Shown piece after piece: positions 23,593 through 32,258 of a DNA stretch of 38,376 nt. The notes below the pieces were generated by a model. The model did no database searches, was not told the origin of the DNA, and worked only from the letters and a program-made list of their open reading frames with translations. Position 1 is the first letter of the stretch; each line of letters opens with the position of its first letter. Position numbers and translations under genes: made by a program. The DNA comes from Mariniblastus sp. (GTDB lineage Bacteria > Planctomycetota > Planctomycetia > Pirellulales > Pirellulaceae): the NCBI GenBank assembly GCA_028823415.1, contig JAPKBL010000045.1:1-38376 (forward strand), in the 5' to 3' direction.

Positions 23593-24258
23593 TCACGAGT
23601 TGGGTTGGGTCTCAGAGGAATTCTCTAGTACCAGCTGAATGATGGAGGGGATCGTCAGTAAAATAATTTTTGTGTCCAGCCACAGAGAACGTCGCTGAAC
23701 ATAATCGGCGTCTAACCGGTTCATTTCATTGAACGTTGTGTTGTTTTTTCCGCTCACCTGCCAGAGGCCGGTAAGGCCGGGGTGGACAATGAACCGGATC
23801 CGTTGCCATTCACGGTATTGATTGATTGGAATGACATCCGGACGGGGGCCGACCAAGCTCATTTCTCCTTTAATGACATTGATTAATTGCGGCAATTCGT
23901 CCATGGCGGTGCATCGCAACCATTTGCCTAAAAAAATCAACTGGGCATCGTTGTTCAGCTTGTTCAATTGAACATCATCGTTGGTCAGTTCCAGAACGTG
24001 CTGCTGATGTACATCCGGGTTCGTGTGAATATGCATGGAGCGGAATTTCCAAACAAAAATCGGTTGGCCGAGGTAGCCAAATCTTTGATGCTTAAAAAAT
24101 ACCGGGCCACTTGAGAAAATTTTGACATGAACAGCAATCGCGATTAGCAGCGGAGAAAGAACCACAAGTCCCAACGTGGCACCGACTAAATCGACAGTTC
24201 GCTTCCAAACCGGAATGGGTTTTAATTGGGTCGGTATTGTTATTGACTTAGATGGCAT
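23593..24258 (-). CDS. Priming sugar-phosphate transferase (WbaP/PglC family)
   Basis: A 221-residue bacterial sugar transferase that moves a sugar-1-phosphate from a UDP-sugar to undecaprenyl phosphate, the first step in building the repeat unit. It has the short PglC-like form: one N-terminal membrane segment (about 21-46), KFRSM (71-75), the catalytic DELPQLINVIKGEMSLVGPRP region (120-140) with the Asp-Glu pair, and a C-terminal HPGLTGLWQVSG block. The large N-terminal domains of full WbaP/WcaJ proteins are missing, as usual for this subgroup. A 135-base gap upstream separates it from the kinase-like gene and may hold an internal promoter. Confidence 0.95.
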   Translation of the reverse strand: MPSKSITIPTQLKPIPVWKRTVDLVGATLGLVVLSPLLIAIAVHVKIFSSGPVFFKHQRFGYLGQPIFVWKFRSMHIHTNPDVHQQHVLELTNDDVQLNKLNNDAQLIFLGKWLRCTAMDELPQLINVIKGEMSLVGPRPDVIPINQYREWQRIRFIVHPGLTGLWQVSGKNNTTFNEMNRLDADYVQRRSLWLDTKIILLTIPSIIQLVLENSSETQPNS

Positions 24259-24393
24259 TGAATCTTTGTGCTGCGCGGACTCCGTCCCTTTGGGTGACAG
24301 GTCACTTTCTGCTCTCGCGGTTTTTAAAAATTGTGTCTGCTAACGGAATCTTCGTTGAGACCCCTGGGTGCAAGTGTTGCGACTTGGGTCGGA

Positions 24394-25176
24394 TCAATGC
24401 GTTGGCTGCCGAGAAAATCGCTTTCGGCATCGGTTTAGCACAAGTCCAGTAAGACTCCCGCCTTGTTGCTGGATCATCTGCAAACTTCGCCTTGTCGCCT
24501 GGTCGGTGGTTCGTTCCGCTTGAATCACAAATAGACTTCCGTCGAGTGTCGCAAGATTTACCTTGTTCTTGGGTTGGGAAAGGATTGGGGGTAAATCAAC
24601 AATGACGATGTCGAATTCGGATTGAACGGTTTCGAGGAAGTCGTGGTGGTCGCTCGATGCCTGAATTGATTTTGGATCGCGTTCTCCCGCGGGCAAGATG
24701 GAAAGCCTGAGAGGCGATTCATCGCGGCCTTTCCAGGGCGGGTGAGTGGTATCGGTTGAGAGGCGTTTGATTCTTCGTCGCAATGCACGTGGACGAGTAC
24801 GGTATTCAAAGTTTTCCAGATCGTGAATGCACTCAGACTCCATCGCGGTTTCACACAGAAGATCGGAAAGGCCAGGGTTTGGGTCGACTCCGAAAATTCG
24901 ATGTAGGTGCGGCGAAGAGTGATTGGCATCGACAAGAATCACGCGACAATCGGTAAAAAAAGCCAAGTGTAACGCGAGGTTGGAGGCAATCGTGGTCACG
25001 CCTTCGCCGGAAACGGCGCTGGTAACCCCAAGGGTTTTTTTGCCGTCTCTACCCAATCCCCACTCGTTTAGCCGGTCGAGGATCGTGACGTACTGCTTGC
25101 TGGCAATCTGGTCACGATCTTTAATCGCAAGCGATCGAGACGGGGTTTCGGTTTGAGGAATCGACGGAACCAACAT
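24394..25176 (-). CDS. CpsD/CapB-like BY-kinase-family ATPase with altered Walker A
   Basis: A 260-residue P-loop ATPase of the bacterial tyrosine kinase (MinD/ParA-like) group. It is encoded directly after the Wzz-like protein and expected to control chain length or assembly at the inner membrane. Seen: TSAVSGEGVTTIASNLA (52-68), the Walker A' strand VILVDANHSSPHLHRIFG (79-96), and the Walker B strand FDIVIVDLPPI near 188. The Walker A lysine is replaced by valine (GEGVTT), the Walker A' arginine is absent, and the C-terminus has no tyrosine cluster, so tyrosine autophosphorylation seems unlikely. ATG 25176 overlaps the Wzz stop by one base (TGATG); a TTG three bases earlier is the alternative. 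Confidence 0.88.
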   Translation of the reverse strand: MLVPSIPQTETPSRSLAIKDRDQIASKQYVTILDRLNEWGLGRDGKKTLGVTSAVSGEGVTTIASNLALHLAFFTDCRVILVDANHSSPHLHRIFGVDPNPGLSDLLCETAMESECIHDLENFEYRTRPRALRRRIKRLSTDTTHPPWKGRDESPLRLSILPAGERDPKSIQASSDHHDFLETVQSEFDIVIVDLPPILSQPKNKVNLATLDGSLFVIQAERTTDQATRRSLQMIQQQGGSLTGLVLNRCRKRFSRQPTH

Positions 25177-26732
25177 CAAGTCACCTCCACAATTTCACGG
25201 CGGTCTTGTGGGATTGAGGCCATGACGGGAATTGAGAGTGATTGCTCGACCTGCTCGGGTGTTGCGTAGGAGCGGTCAAAGTACTCGCAGGTAAATATGA
25301 AGAAGATCGCTGAGAAAATTCCCAATGCTATTCCCATGAGAAGTTTTTTCAGTCGACCCATTCCGGCCGATTGTGAGCTGTAGCTCGCCTTTTGTAACAG
25401 GCTGACGCTGGAGATATTCGCGAGCTCGAGACCTTCAAGAAGCGCGGACTGTTCGCGACTGGCCACGCTGGCGAGGTAAATTGTCTCCAGACTTAGGCTT
25501 TGCCGTTCCAATTCTAGTATTTTAATTTCGTTGGCATTGAGTTGTTCTATTTCTTGAAGATTGGCGACCGCCTGTTGTTTCAAAGTCTCTGCTTCGGCTC
25601 TTATTGCAAACGACAATGCTTGTTCATTAAGCTGTGACTGCCGAAATAGGATGTGGGTCGGATTAGGGCTGCTCGTGGATTCCGAAGTTACCTGGTTCAT
25701 TTTTTCGAGGATTTTTTCCAGAGCCTTCCGTTGTTCCGTAATGGCGATGACCTCGGGGTGTAGGTCCGACTTATTGGCTTTTAACCCACTCTCGGTGTTT
25801 TCTAGATCGAAAAGCCTGTTTCGAAGTTCATACCAGCCATTAGGAATTGCAGTTTTTTCGTCGTTTTCAATTCGTTCAGGTTCGGTCTCCAAGATTGACT
25901 CAAGTGACTTTAGTTTGGCCTCGGTTGAAGCCAGCGCCGCGAGGCTGGTTGAAAGACGAGTCTTTATCGAGTTGGCCTGGTCCTCAAGAATCTTTCCCTG
26001 ACCCTCGATGGAAACCAATCCAGACTGAGATTTGGCGTCCCGCAGCTCGCGCTGGACATTGTTCAACCGCAGTTTGTTATTTTCGACTTGATCGGAAAAA
26101 AACGTAAACGAACCATTGGTTCGAGTGACTCGGAGGTGTTCCTCCACAAAAGCAGACGCCCATGACGCCGAGATTTTTCTGGCGAGTTCCGGGTGCCCGG
26201 CCTGGCAAATTATATTCAGGACGTTGGATTCTTTAGGAGCGCTGAAACTAGATCGCTCTCGAAGCAGTTTGATCGCAGTTTCCGTTTTGGTCGCCGAAAA
26301 CTCATTGGTGATGATCGAGCTCTTTAGGTCTGAAATCCACTTCCTTAAACTCCAACTCGGCGATTCGTTTTTGGCGGGTGCTCCATTAGAAGAAATGGAG
26401 TTGGCCAAAATAACGTCCGGGCCAATGTCGTTGACAACTCGCTTGACCGTTTCGTGACTGCCGAGAATCTGAAGCATTGAGTTGATCTCAGAGTCCAGCG
26501 ATTTTTGGATGTTGACGGTTTTCCCTGTCGTTGCAGATGGATCAAGTGTGCTACTCTCGCGACCAATGCGGACGTAAATCTTTGCAACAGATTCGTATTT
26601 TTTTGGAGTCAATAGAATCCACGCGATCGTTGCGGCAACGATTAACGAAAACACGATAAGAGCTTTGAAGGCATGGCGAGCCAAAACGCGAAACACGTCG
26701 GCCGGGCCAAGCACTGAGCGTTCCTCAAACAT
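25176..26732 (-). CDS. Wzz/GNVR-type polysaccharide chain-length protein (PCP)
   Basis: A 518-residue polysaccharide co-polymerase. It has an N-terminal Wzz domain with a membrane helix (about 22-41, ALIVFSLIVAATIAWILL), a long periplasmic helical/coiled-coil region (about 190-450), a GNVR-like segment near 430-460, and a second membrane helix at about 464-483. It ends in a short cytoplasmic tail containing YATPEQVEQSLSIPVMASIPQ, typical of PCPs that pair with a BY-kinase. It would set polymer length with the Wzy-like protein. It is the first gene of the minus-strand locus. A 6-bp inverted repeat (26727-26742) encloses its ATG, and no Shine-Dalgarno site is visible. Confidence 0.93.
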   Translation of the reverse strand: MFEERSVLGPADVFRVLARHAFKALIVFSLIVAATIAWILLTPKKYESVAKIYVRIGRESSTLDPSATTGKTVNIQKSLDSEINSMLQILGSHETVKRVVNDIGPDVILANSISSNGAPAKNESPSWSLRKWISDLKSSIITNEFSATKTETAIKLLRERSSFSAPKESNVLNIICQAGHPELARKISASWASAFVEEHLRVTRTNGSFTFFSDQVENNKLRLNNVQRELRDAKSQSGLVSIEGQGKILEDQANSIKTRLSTSLAALASTEAKLKSLESILETEPERIENDEKTAIPNGWYELRNRLFDLENTESGLKANKSDLHPEVIAITEQRKALEKILEKMNQVTSESTSSPNPTHILFRQSQLNEQALSFAIRAEAETLKQQAVANLQEIEQLNANEIKILELERQSLSLETIYLASVASREQSALLEGLELANISSVSLLQKASYSSQSAGMGRLKKLLMGIALGIFSAIFFIFTCEYFDRSYATPEQVEQSLSIPVMASIPQDRREIVEVT

Positions 26733-26742
26733 GGAAATGTTT
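26727..26742 (-). promoter_or_regulatory. Hairpin over the Wzz start codon
   Basis: AAACAT (26727-26732), a 4-base loop and ATGTTT (26737-26742) form a perfect 6-bp stem. The minus-strand start codon lies inside one arm, so the hairpin could mask initiation of the first gene of the EPS locus. Function is not shown by sequence, and a short A/T-rich stem may arise by chance. Confidence 0.3.
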
Positions 26743-27498
26743 CTGGGCTAGAGAAAATAGTAGTGGAAATGGCGAAATGCCGTTGATCAGAAGTAGAGAA
26801 TCCATACTAGTTAGGGCGTTGTGAACGGGGTGACTATTGCGTGGGGAAATTTGGTTTTATCGATTGAAAGGTTATGCTGTTCATAAATGTCGTCTGGCTT
26901 GTAGCGATTGTGCCGGATATAGGACTTGGCTCGGTGCGATGCCAATTCTCAATCATGATTGTTGCTCTTACTCTGGTTCTTTTAGGGTGTGCGGGGTTCG
27001 TTGGTCCGCGCGAAAAAGCCTTGGGATTTCTTGCGATGTCACGGGAAATCGTCAGAGTGACCACGGTCCCCAACTAGGATCGGAGCAGGCAGTTCGAACT
27101 ACGTCGAAAGGTGATTTAGCGCTGGGCCGTGTGTTTGTTTGCGGGCCTTTTGGGGCGACCGGAGCGGGTCGCCATTTGCCTTTGGCAAACGTAAGGAAAT
27201 AATTCGTTTATGGCAGAAAAATCAGGTCCAATCGAAGCTCGAAGGCGATTCACGACCTGAGGCGACGCCAGATTGAATTGTCGTTTTGGCCGAGTTGAGT
27301 TTGGTTGAGCGATCCGCTCCTCGGAAATGCTATCGTTTTTAGATTGCCGAAAATGTCGGTTAGGAAAAAAAACGGGATCGTGTGAGGTGAATTTGACCGA
27401 CTTAGTCCGACTTTGCAAATAATACCGCCTCGCGGCCATTTGAATTCCGATACTGAAATAAGACGCCCGCCGAAAATGTCTTTGCGTTAATAATTATT
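26733..27498. other. 766-base divergent spacer, EPS locus versus GspK-like gene
   Basis: No convincing gene is present. It must contain the start signals for both the EPS locus (leftward) and the 1566-residue gene (rightward), though I could not assign -35/-10 pairs with confidence. Two neighbouring hairpins sit at 27154-27189. A 67-codon plus-strand frame at 26874-27077 contains a lipobox-like LVLLGCAG, but has no ribosome site or proper signal and is not called. Confidence 0.5.
27154..27189. promoter_or_regulatory. Pair of adjacent hairpins in the divergent spacer
   Basis: The first hairpin is GGCGACC (27154-27160), a 6-base loop and GGTCGCC (27167-27173). One base later, TTTGCC (27175-27180), loop TTT and GGCAAA (27184-27189) form the second. 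Neither is followed by a T-run, so they are not a standard terminator. They could be part of a leader RNA or an operator for the rightward gene. Confidence 0.35.
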
Positions 27499-30400
27499 AT
27501 GAGACTCGACTCGTCCAAAATCTCCAGCACGCCCCGTCGCGGGATCACTTTGATCTTTGTAGTGACGATGATCGTGTTGTTTCTATTAATGGGAACGACG
27601 TTTGTGCTGGTTTCCAATGATTATTTTCGAGCGGCACGCAAGCGAGCTTCCAAGCATATTTATGACAAAGATCGCCAAGCGATAATGGAGCGGGCTTTTT
27701 ACGATCTGGTTCGAGGACCCGCGTTAACCGACTCCAGTTCGCCGCTTCGGGGGCACAGTTTGCTTGCCGACATGTACGGCTATGGGATCTCAGCGACTGT
27801 CGCCACAGCCGCAGCTGATAGTAGTGAGCACTTCGTTGTGTTGACGTTGAGCGGTGATGCGACTCGTTTGATCGATGGGGAGACGTTTGTCCCGGAGCCT
27901 GTAAGTGGATCGATGACGGGGTTGCTGATGGGAGTGGTCTCAGGACCTGCCCGAGGTTTGACCGCGCGAATTATCGATCATCAAGTCGCTGACGGTGAGC
28001 ACACTTTTATTGTTTTACCAAGTCAAATTGATTCTCGGTTCAATGTGACCGACGCTAAGTCCCAGTTGGTAAGCCACCGAGTTGTCATTAATGGTCGCCC
28101 ATTTTCAGGGACGGGAGCTGGTCAATTTAAATCATATGTTGGTGTTGGTGCTCCGGCCATTGGAGACAACGCGCTGGAGCCAAATCAAGTCGGTCGCTCT
28201 CGTGCTCAACTAGTGGGTGAAACCGGAGGCGGTTATTTGGCGACTCAAGACAATCGATCTGCGGGCTGGGATGCGAACTCCATGGCTCCCAATGAACCGT
28301 ATGATACATTCGATTTTCAAAACATGTTTCTCGCTGGCGTCAATCCTGATGGGTCGCTTAAGCATTCCAGTTTCCATCGTCCGGGTTTATTGTCCCGTGC
28401 CCGAGGTGATTTTCGAGCCCTGAAAAAGGGCGGCCCCAGCGGAGATGGTATCTCAGTTGATAATAACAACGATGGCGAGGTGGATGGTATTTGGATGGAT
28501 ATCGGATTGCCAAAACAGGCCCGAAGCGACGGCGTTCTGGTCAAGCCTTTGGTTTCCTATTTGGTGGTCGATCTGGATGGACGGATCAACCTCAACGCAC
28601 ATGGAAACCTGACGCAACTCCCCGGAAGGGAGCAAATGCGGTCGATTCCGTTATTGCCCGACATGACCGAAGCGAAACGGGGTCAGGGTTACGGCCCTCC
28701 TGAGGTTCGTATCGATAACCTTATTTCCAATGCCGAAGGGGTTATGCTAGATCGCTACGGAAACGATGGCCTGCCGGGCGATGCAAACAGTCGCGATCGT
28801 TGGTCAGAGTACAAGTTGTTTGGGTATCCTAATGTGGGATTCGGTGCGGAAGTGCCAGGAACGGTCAGCGGGCATTTTGGTTCGGCGATGGATGTTTTTG
28901 GAAGGTTCTCGGTGGGCTATCCGGAAATCCGTGATGTCTCAGATCCAGAGGTTGCGATTGGTTTACCCGTTTCCGATGTGGCATTTTCGTTTCTGAAGAC
29001 GGAGGTGATGGATTCACCCTATGAGATGTCTTTTGCTGCAAGTGATTCCACAGGAGCTAAGACGGGCAGTGCTGATTTTCCTTATTCGGCGAAAGACCTC
29101 GAGAGGTTGTTGCGCCCGTTCGACGTCGATTCGAAAACTTTATCACCTCGGTTAATCGATCTTGGTTTGTCCGTGAACGGCAGGCACCGCCATTCGGTAG
29201 GAACTCACAGTTACGAGGTTCCGACGAGTTTCGAGAATCTACCCATCAAACTCGCAAAGATTCTTGGCGATGATGGCCAGTTATCATTGATGCTCCCCCC
29301 GGAGGTATTTCGCGGATTGCCAATGAATGTTAACCGGCCCTTCGGAGATGGCATTGATAACAACGGCAATGGCGTGACCGACGAGATGGGCGAAGTCGAT
29401 TCCTTGGTGCATCCTAATGGGGCGACGTATCTGTTTGATCATGATAACGACTCTGTTGTCAAAGGTGATCCCGACAGCCTGTTTGCCAGGATTCAATTTG
29501 CACGGCACTTGTATATTGTCACATTGTTGAACACCGAGAAAATCGACCGCAACGGGGATGGATTCTCCAATCTTTCTGATTGGTACGACTTCAATGAGGA
29601 CGGCAAAAGGGATGCAAATGATCTGACGGAATTTAGAAAAGTCATTGCTCAATGGGTTGCCAACGTTGTTGATTTCCGTGACCGGGATTCGATCATGACC
29701 CCTTTTGTTTTCGATTTGAATCCCTGGGATGGATGGGACGTCGATGGAAGTATTTTCGAACCGGACAATGGAATTGCGCCAAACATGCGATTTGTAGTTT
29801 GGGGAGCCGAGCGTCCTGAGTTATTGATTACCGAAACGCTTGCCACTCATGATCGCAGGACACAGAATCTAGAGCAGGAGGATGTCGTTGATGGAGAGAC
29901 GGCGGCCTACACTCAGGATCAGCCGGGTGAGGATTTTGATAGCCATTTGGTTCCAAAAGTATCTGCGTTTTTCGAGCTTTATAATCCGTGGGTCATGAAC
30001 GATGCGAACCAAGTTCGACCACGTGAACTTTACGACGCGGGCTTGAACGGTGTCGATCTGCAAAAAACGTCTCCAGACGGCACCAGTCCTGTTTGGCGAC
30101 TGGTTGTCACTGAGACGGACGAGGAAACACTCGATCCTGATGACGCATCACGCAACCCGAACGGTAAATCCATCACTCCCGTGCGAAGGATTTATTTCGC
30201 CCGGCCATCGTTTACGGTTGATTTTGGGCCGGAAGTATATTTCCCGGACGACGATATTAAAGCGGGTTTTGTAGGCCCCGGTCGTTATGCGGTCGTCGGG
30301 ACTGCAGGGCAAAAAGTAGGGCAACGGTTTGATAATTACATCGGCAGGAGACTGACGCCAGGGGCATTGGATGCAGATGAGCTTCAGAACTTGACCCGCC

Positions 30401-32199
30401 GAATTAGCTTAGATCCGTCGAACGAGCAGATTGAGATTGTGCAATGGGATCCCGACACCTCCAAAATGAAAAAGTTCAATCGTTCGGCGGTCAATTTGCC
30501 GATCGGTTTAAACGATGGTGGTTGGGAGCGGGAGCTTGGTGTTAGCGACCCCATCGAAGGATACGCAGGACTGACGGGAGTCGGGACGATTGCCGGCGGA
30601 TTGCCTATTGGTCTCGAGCCAGTCGCTGACGGGCTTAAATTTACCGAGAATGTGACGACGCCTGGAACTCCGGTTGATTATGCTTTTGATGAGCCCATTG
30701 ATAAACGGATCAATCCGGATCATTACGAAAAGTATTTGCAACACGATGGTCTTGCGGACGCGGATGCTGATGAACGGAAGCCCTATCGCGTTGTGCACTT
30801 GCAGCGATTGGCGAATCCCCTGCTTGCTTTTGATGAAACATCAAATCCCTACCGGACGATCGATACTTGTTCGATTGATTTATTTGCGTTTAATGGCGTG
30901 AATGTTAATTCGGCCAACGTGGATCCGAATATGAATGAAGGTCTCGGTGCGATGCGGTTTGGAACTCACGAGCGGAGGGGAAGTGCGGGCGATTACGGAC
31001 AGGGCTCTGATCGCAATCGACTGCTGTTCAAAAGCGATCACCACGGGTTGCAGGGGCTTGATGATTATCCAAAGCCCGAGGATTGCGATAACTTTTTTGA
31101 GCTACTCGACAGTCACGTGCTGAGTTGGAATCTGATTGAATCACTCGGTGGATTGAATGGCGCCTATCGAGTTGCGGACGGATTCGAATTTGAAAAAGAC
31201 AAAGAGCCTTTTTGCTGGTTGACATGGAACAATCGCCCCTATGTAAGTCAGCTCGAATTGGCCAACGTACCGTTTACATCGAGCTATTGGATGACGCGGG
31301 TTTTTGATATGCCAGCAGACGCGTTTGACGGGAATCGGCGGGATGTTTTTAAGCCAATGAAACTGGATGATTTTAAGTCTGACTACCCAAATGTTGAATG
31401 TCAGAGTTATGCTTCTCAGTATTCGCATTTGTTGAATTTCTATACGGACCAAGTGGAAGGAACTTCTTTCGGCCCCGGTCTCCATCGAGTCTTTGATTTT
31501 CTGGAGGTTCCATCTCGGTTTACGGGAACCGAAACCTATGTGAACCCGGAAACATTCAACGATGATGATCACGAAATCTCATTCGGGTTTGCCGCGCCAT
31601 TCGATAAGATTTCAAATTATCGCTATCCCGGGAAAGTAAACATTAACACAGTGTTAGACCCGGAAGTTTGGAATAGTGTGATGGGAGGGTATTCCACTGA
31701 TCTCAAATTTAAAGATTGGGTGAGGTCGCGAGATGGCGGGGCAACGGATCAGTTTCGAAATCCTTATCGACCCGCGGTTGCCGCGAATCGGGCACCCAAT
31801 GGGTACGAGGTTATGCCAAGTCAATGTGGTCTGTTTCGTTTGCCAAGTGGTGAATATTCAAATTCTGATTCGGAACTGCCTGTGTTTGATTTTTTCAATT
31901 CTAATTTTGATGAGCGATCCGCCTATTTTAGAAACGATATGCGGCAACGATTGGGTAACCTTGTCACGACAAGATCGAGTGTGTTCGCTATCTGGATCAC
32001 GGTCGGTTATTTTGAGACCGACGCCAAGGGTGATCTTAAATTAAACAAAGGTAGGGGCGTCGAAGCGGGAAGTCAGGCTGGTGATGTTTATCGATCTCGA
32101 GGGTTTTTCCTGCTCGACCGATCGATCCCTGTCTCTTTTGAGCCCGGCAAAAATCACAATGTCGATCGGGCGGTACTGCTGAAAAGTTTCATTGAGTAG
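27499..32199 (+). CDS. Giant GspK-like pseudopilin/secreted protein with Ca-binding loops
   Basis: A 1566-residue protein. The N-terminus has a basic start and a type II pseudopilin-like segment: RRG followed by ITLIFVVTMIVLFLLMG (residues 13-32) without the Glu5 of major pilins, as in GspK/PilX minor pilins. Asp/Asn-rich loops of dockerin/EF-hand type occur near residues 317 (DNNNDGEVDG), 617 (DNNGNGVTDE) and 684-710 (DRNGDGFSNLSD and DFNEDGKRDANDL), so calcium binding is likely. Near residue 1380, YPGKVNINTVLDPEVW resembles the VNINTA helix-hairpin of GspK. GspK is usually about 320 residues, so this is about five times longer. Similar giant GspK-like proteins are, as far as I know, common in planctomycetes and unstudied. 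ATG 27499 lacks a ribosome site. It stands alone on the plus strand. Confidence 0.85.
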   Translation: MRLDSSKISSTPRRGITLIFVVTMIVLFLLMGTTFVLVSNDYFRAARKRASKHIYDKDRQAIMERAFYDLVRGPALTDSSSPLRGHSLLADMYGYGISATVATAAADSSEHFVVLTLSGDATRLIDGETFVPEPVSGSMTGLLMGVVSGPARGLTARIIDHQVADGEHTFIVLPSQIDSRFNVTDAKSQLVSHRVVINGRPFSGTGAGQFKSYVGVGAPAIGDNALEPNQVGRSRAQLVGETGGGYLATQDNRSAGWDANSMAPNEPYDTFDFQNMFLAGVNPDGSLKHSSFHRPGLLSRARGDFRALKKGGPSGDGISVDNNNDGEVDGIWMDIGLPKQARSDGVLVKPLVSYLVVDLDGRINLNAHGNLTQLPGREQMRSIPLLPDMTEAKRGQGYGPPEVRIDNLISNAEGVMLDRYGNDGLPGDANSRDRWSEYKLFGYPNVGFGAEVPGTVSGHFGSAMDVFGRFSVGYPEIRDVSDPEVAIGLPVSDVAFSFLKTEVMDSPYEMSFAASDSTGAKTGSADFPYSAKDLERLLRPFDVDSKTLSPRLIDLGLSVNGRHRHSVGTHSYEVPTSFENLPIKLAKILGDDGQLSLMLPPEVFRGLPMNVNRPFGDGIDNNGNGVTDEMGEVDSLVHPNGATYLFDHDNDSVVKGDPDSLFARIQFARHLYIVTLLNTEKIDRNGDGFSNLSDWYDFNEDGKRDANDLTEFRKVIAQWVANVVDFRDRDSIMTPFVFDLNPWDGWDVDGSIFEPDNGIAPNMRFVVWGAERPELLITETLATHDRRTQNLEQEDVVDGETAAYTQDQPGEDFDSHLVPKVSAFFELYNPWVMNDANQVRPRELYDAGLNGVDLQKTSPDGTSPVWRLVVTETDEETLDPDDASRNPNGKSITPVRRIYFARPSFTVDFGPEVYFPDDDIKAGFVGPGRYAVVGTAGQKVGQRFDNYIGRRLTPGALDADELQNLTRRISLDPSNEQIEIVQWDPDTSKMKKFNRSAVNLPIGLNDGGWERELGVSDPIEGYAGLTGVGTIAGGLPIGLEPVADGLKFTENVTTPGTPVDYAFDEPIDKRINPDHYEKYLQHDGLADADADERKPYRVVHLQRLANPLLAFDETSNPYRTIDTCSIDLFAFNGVNVNSANVDPNMNEGLGAMRFGTHERRGSAGDYGQGSDRNRLLFKSDHHGLQGLDDYPKPEDCDNFFELLDSHVLSWNLIESLGGLNGAYRVADGFEFEKDKEPFCWLTWNNRPYVSQLELANVPFTSSYWMTRVFDMPADAFDGNRRDVFKPMKLDDFKSDYPNVECQSYASQYSHLLNFYTDQVEGTSFGPGLHRVFDFLEVPSRFTGTETYVNPETFNDDDHEISFGFAAPFDKISNYRYPGKVNINTVLDPEVWNSVMGGYSTDLKFKDWVRSRDGGATDQFRNPYRPAVAANRAPNGYEVMPSQCGLFRLPSGEYSNSDSELPVFDFFNSNFDERSAYFRNDMRQRLGNLVTTRSSVFAIWITVGYFETDAKGDLKLNKGRGVEAGSQAGDVYRSRGFFLLDRSIPVSFEPGKNHNVDRAVLLKSFIE

Positions 32200-32258
32200 C
32201 TGAGCTTGAGTAGGTTAGTAGTAGGTTGGTAATACTGAGTATTCGCTGGCTGTGAAAC

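Noticed and set aside
24294..24305. Inverted repeat GTGAC-AG-GTCAC in the 135-base gap before the priming transferase
   Set aside because: Five-base arms are expected by chance and no promoter could be placed beside it.
25561..26001. 146-codon plus-strand frame antisense to the Wzz-like gene
   Set aside because: Shadow of the coiled-coil region; Ser/Arg-rich with no motif.
26874..27077. 67-codon plus-strand frame with a lipobox-like LVLLGCAG
   Set aside because: No ribosome site, no basic signal start, overlaps other open frames and lacks any recognisable mature domain.
32231..32243. AATAC-TGA-GTATT hairpin between the convergent GspK-like gene and folP
   Set aside because: A/T-rich five-base stem without a T-tract; not convincing as a terminator.
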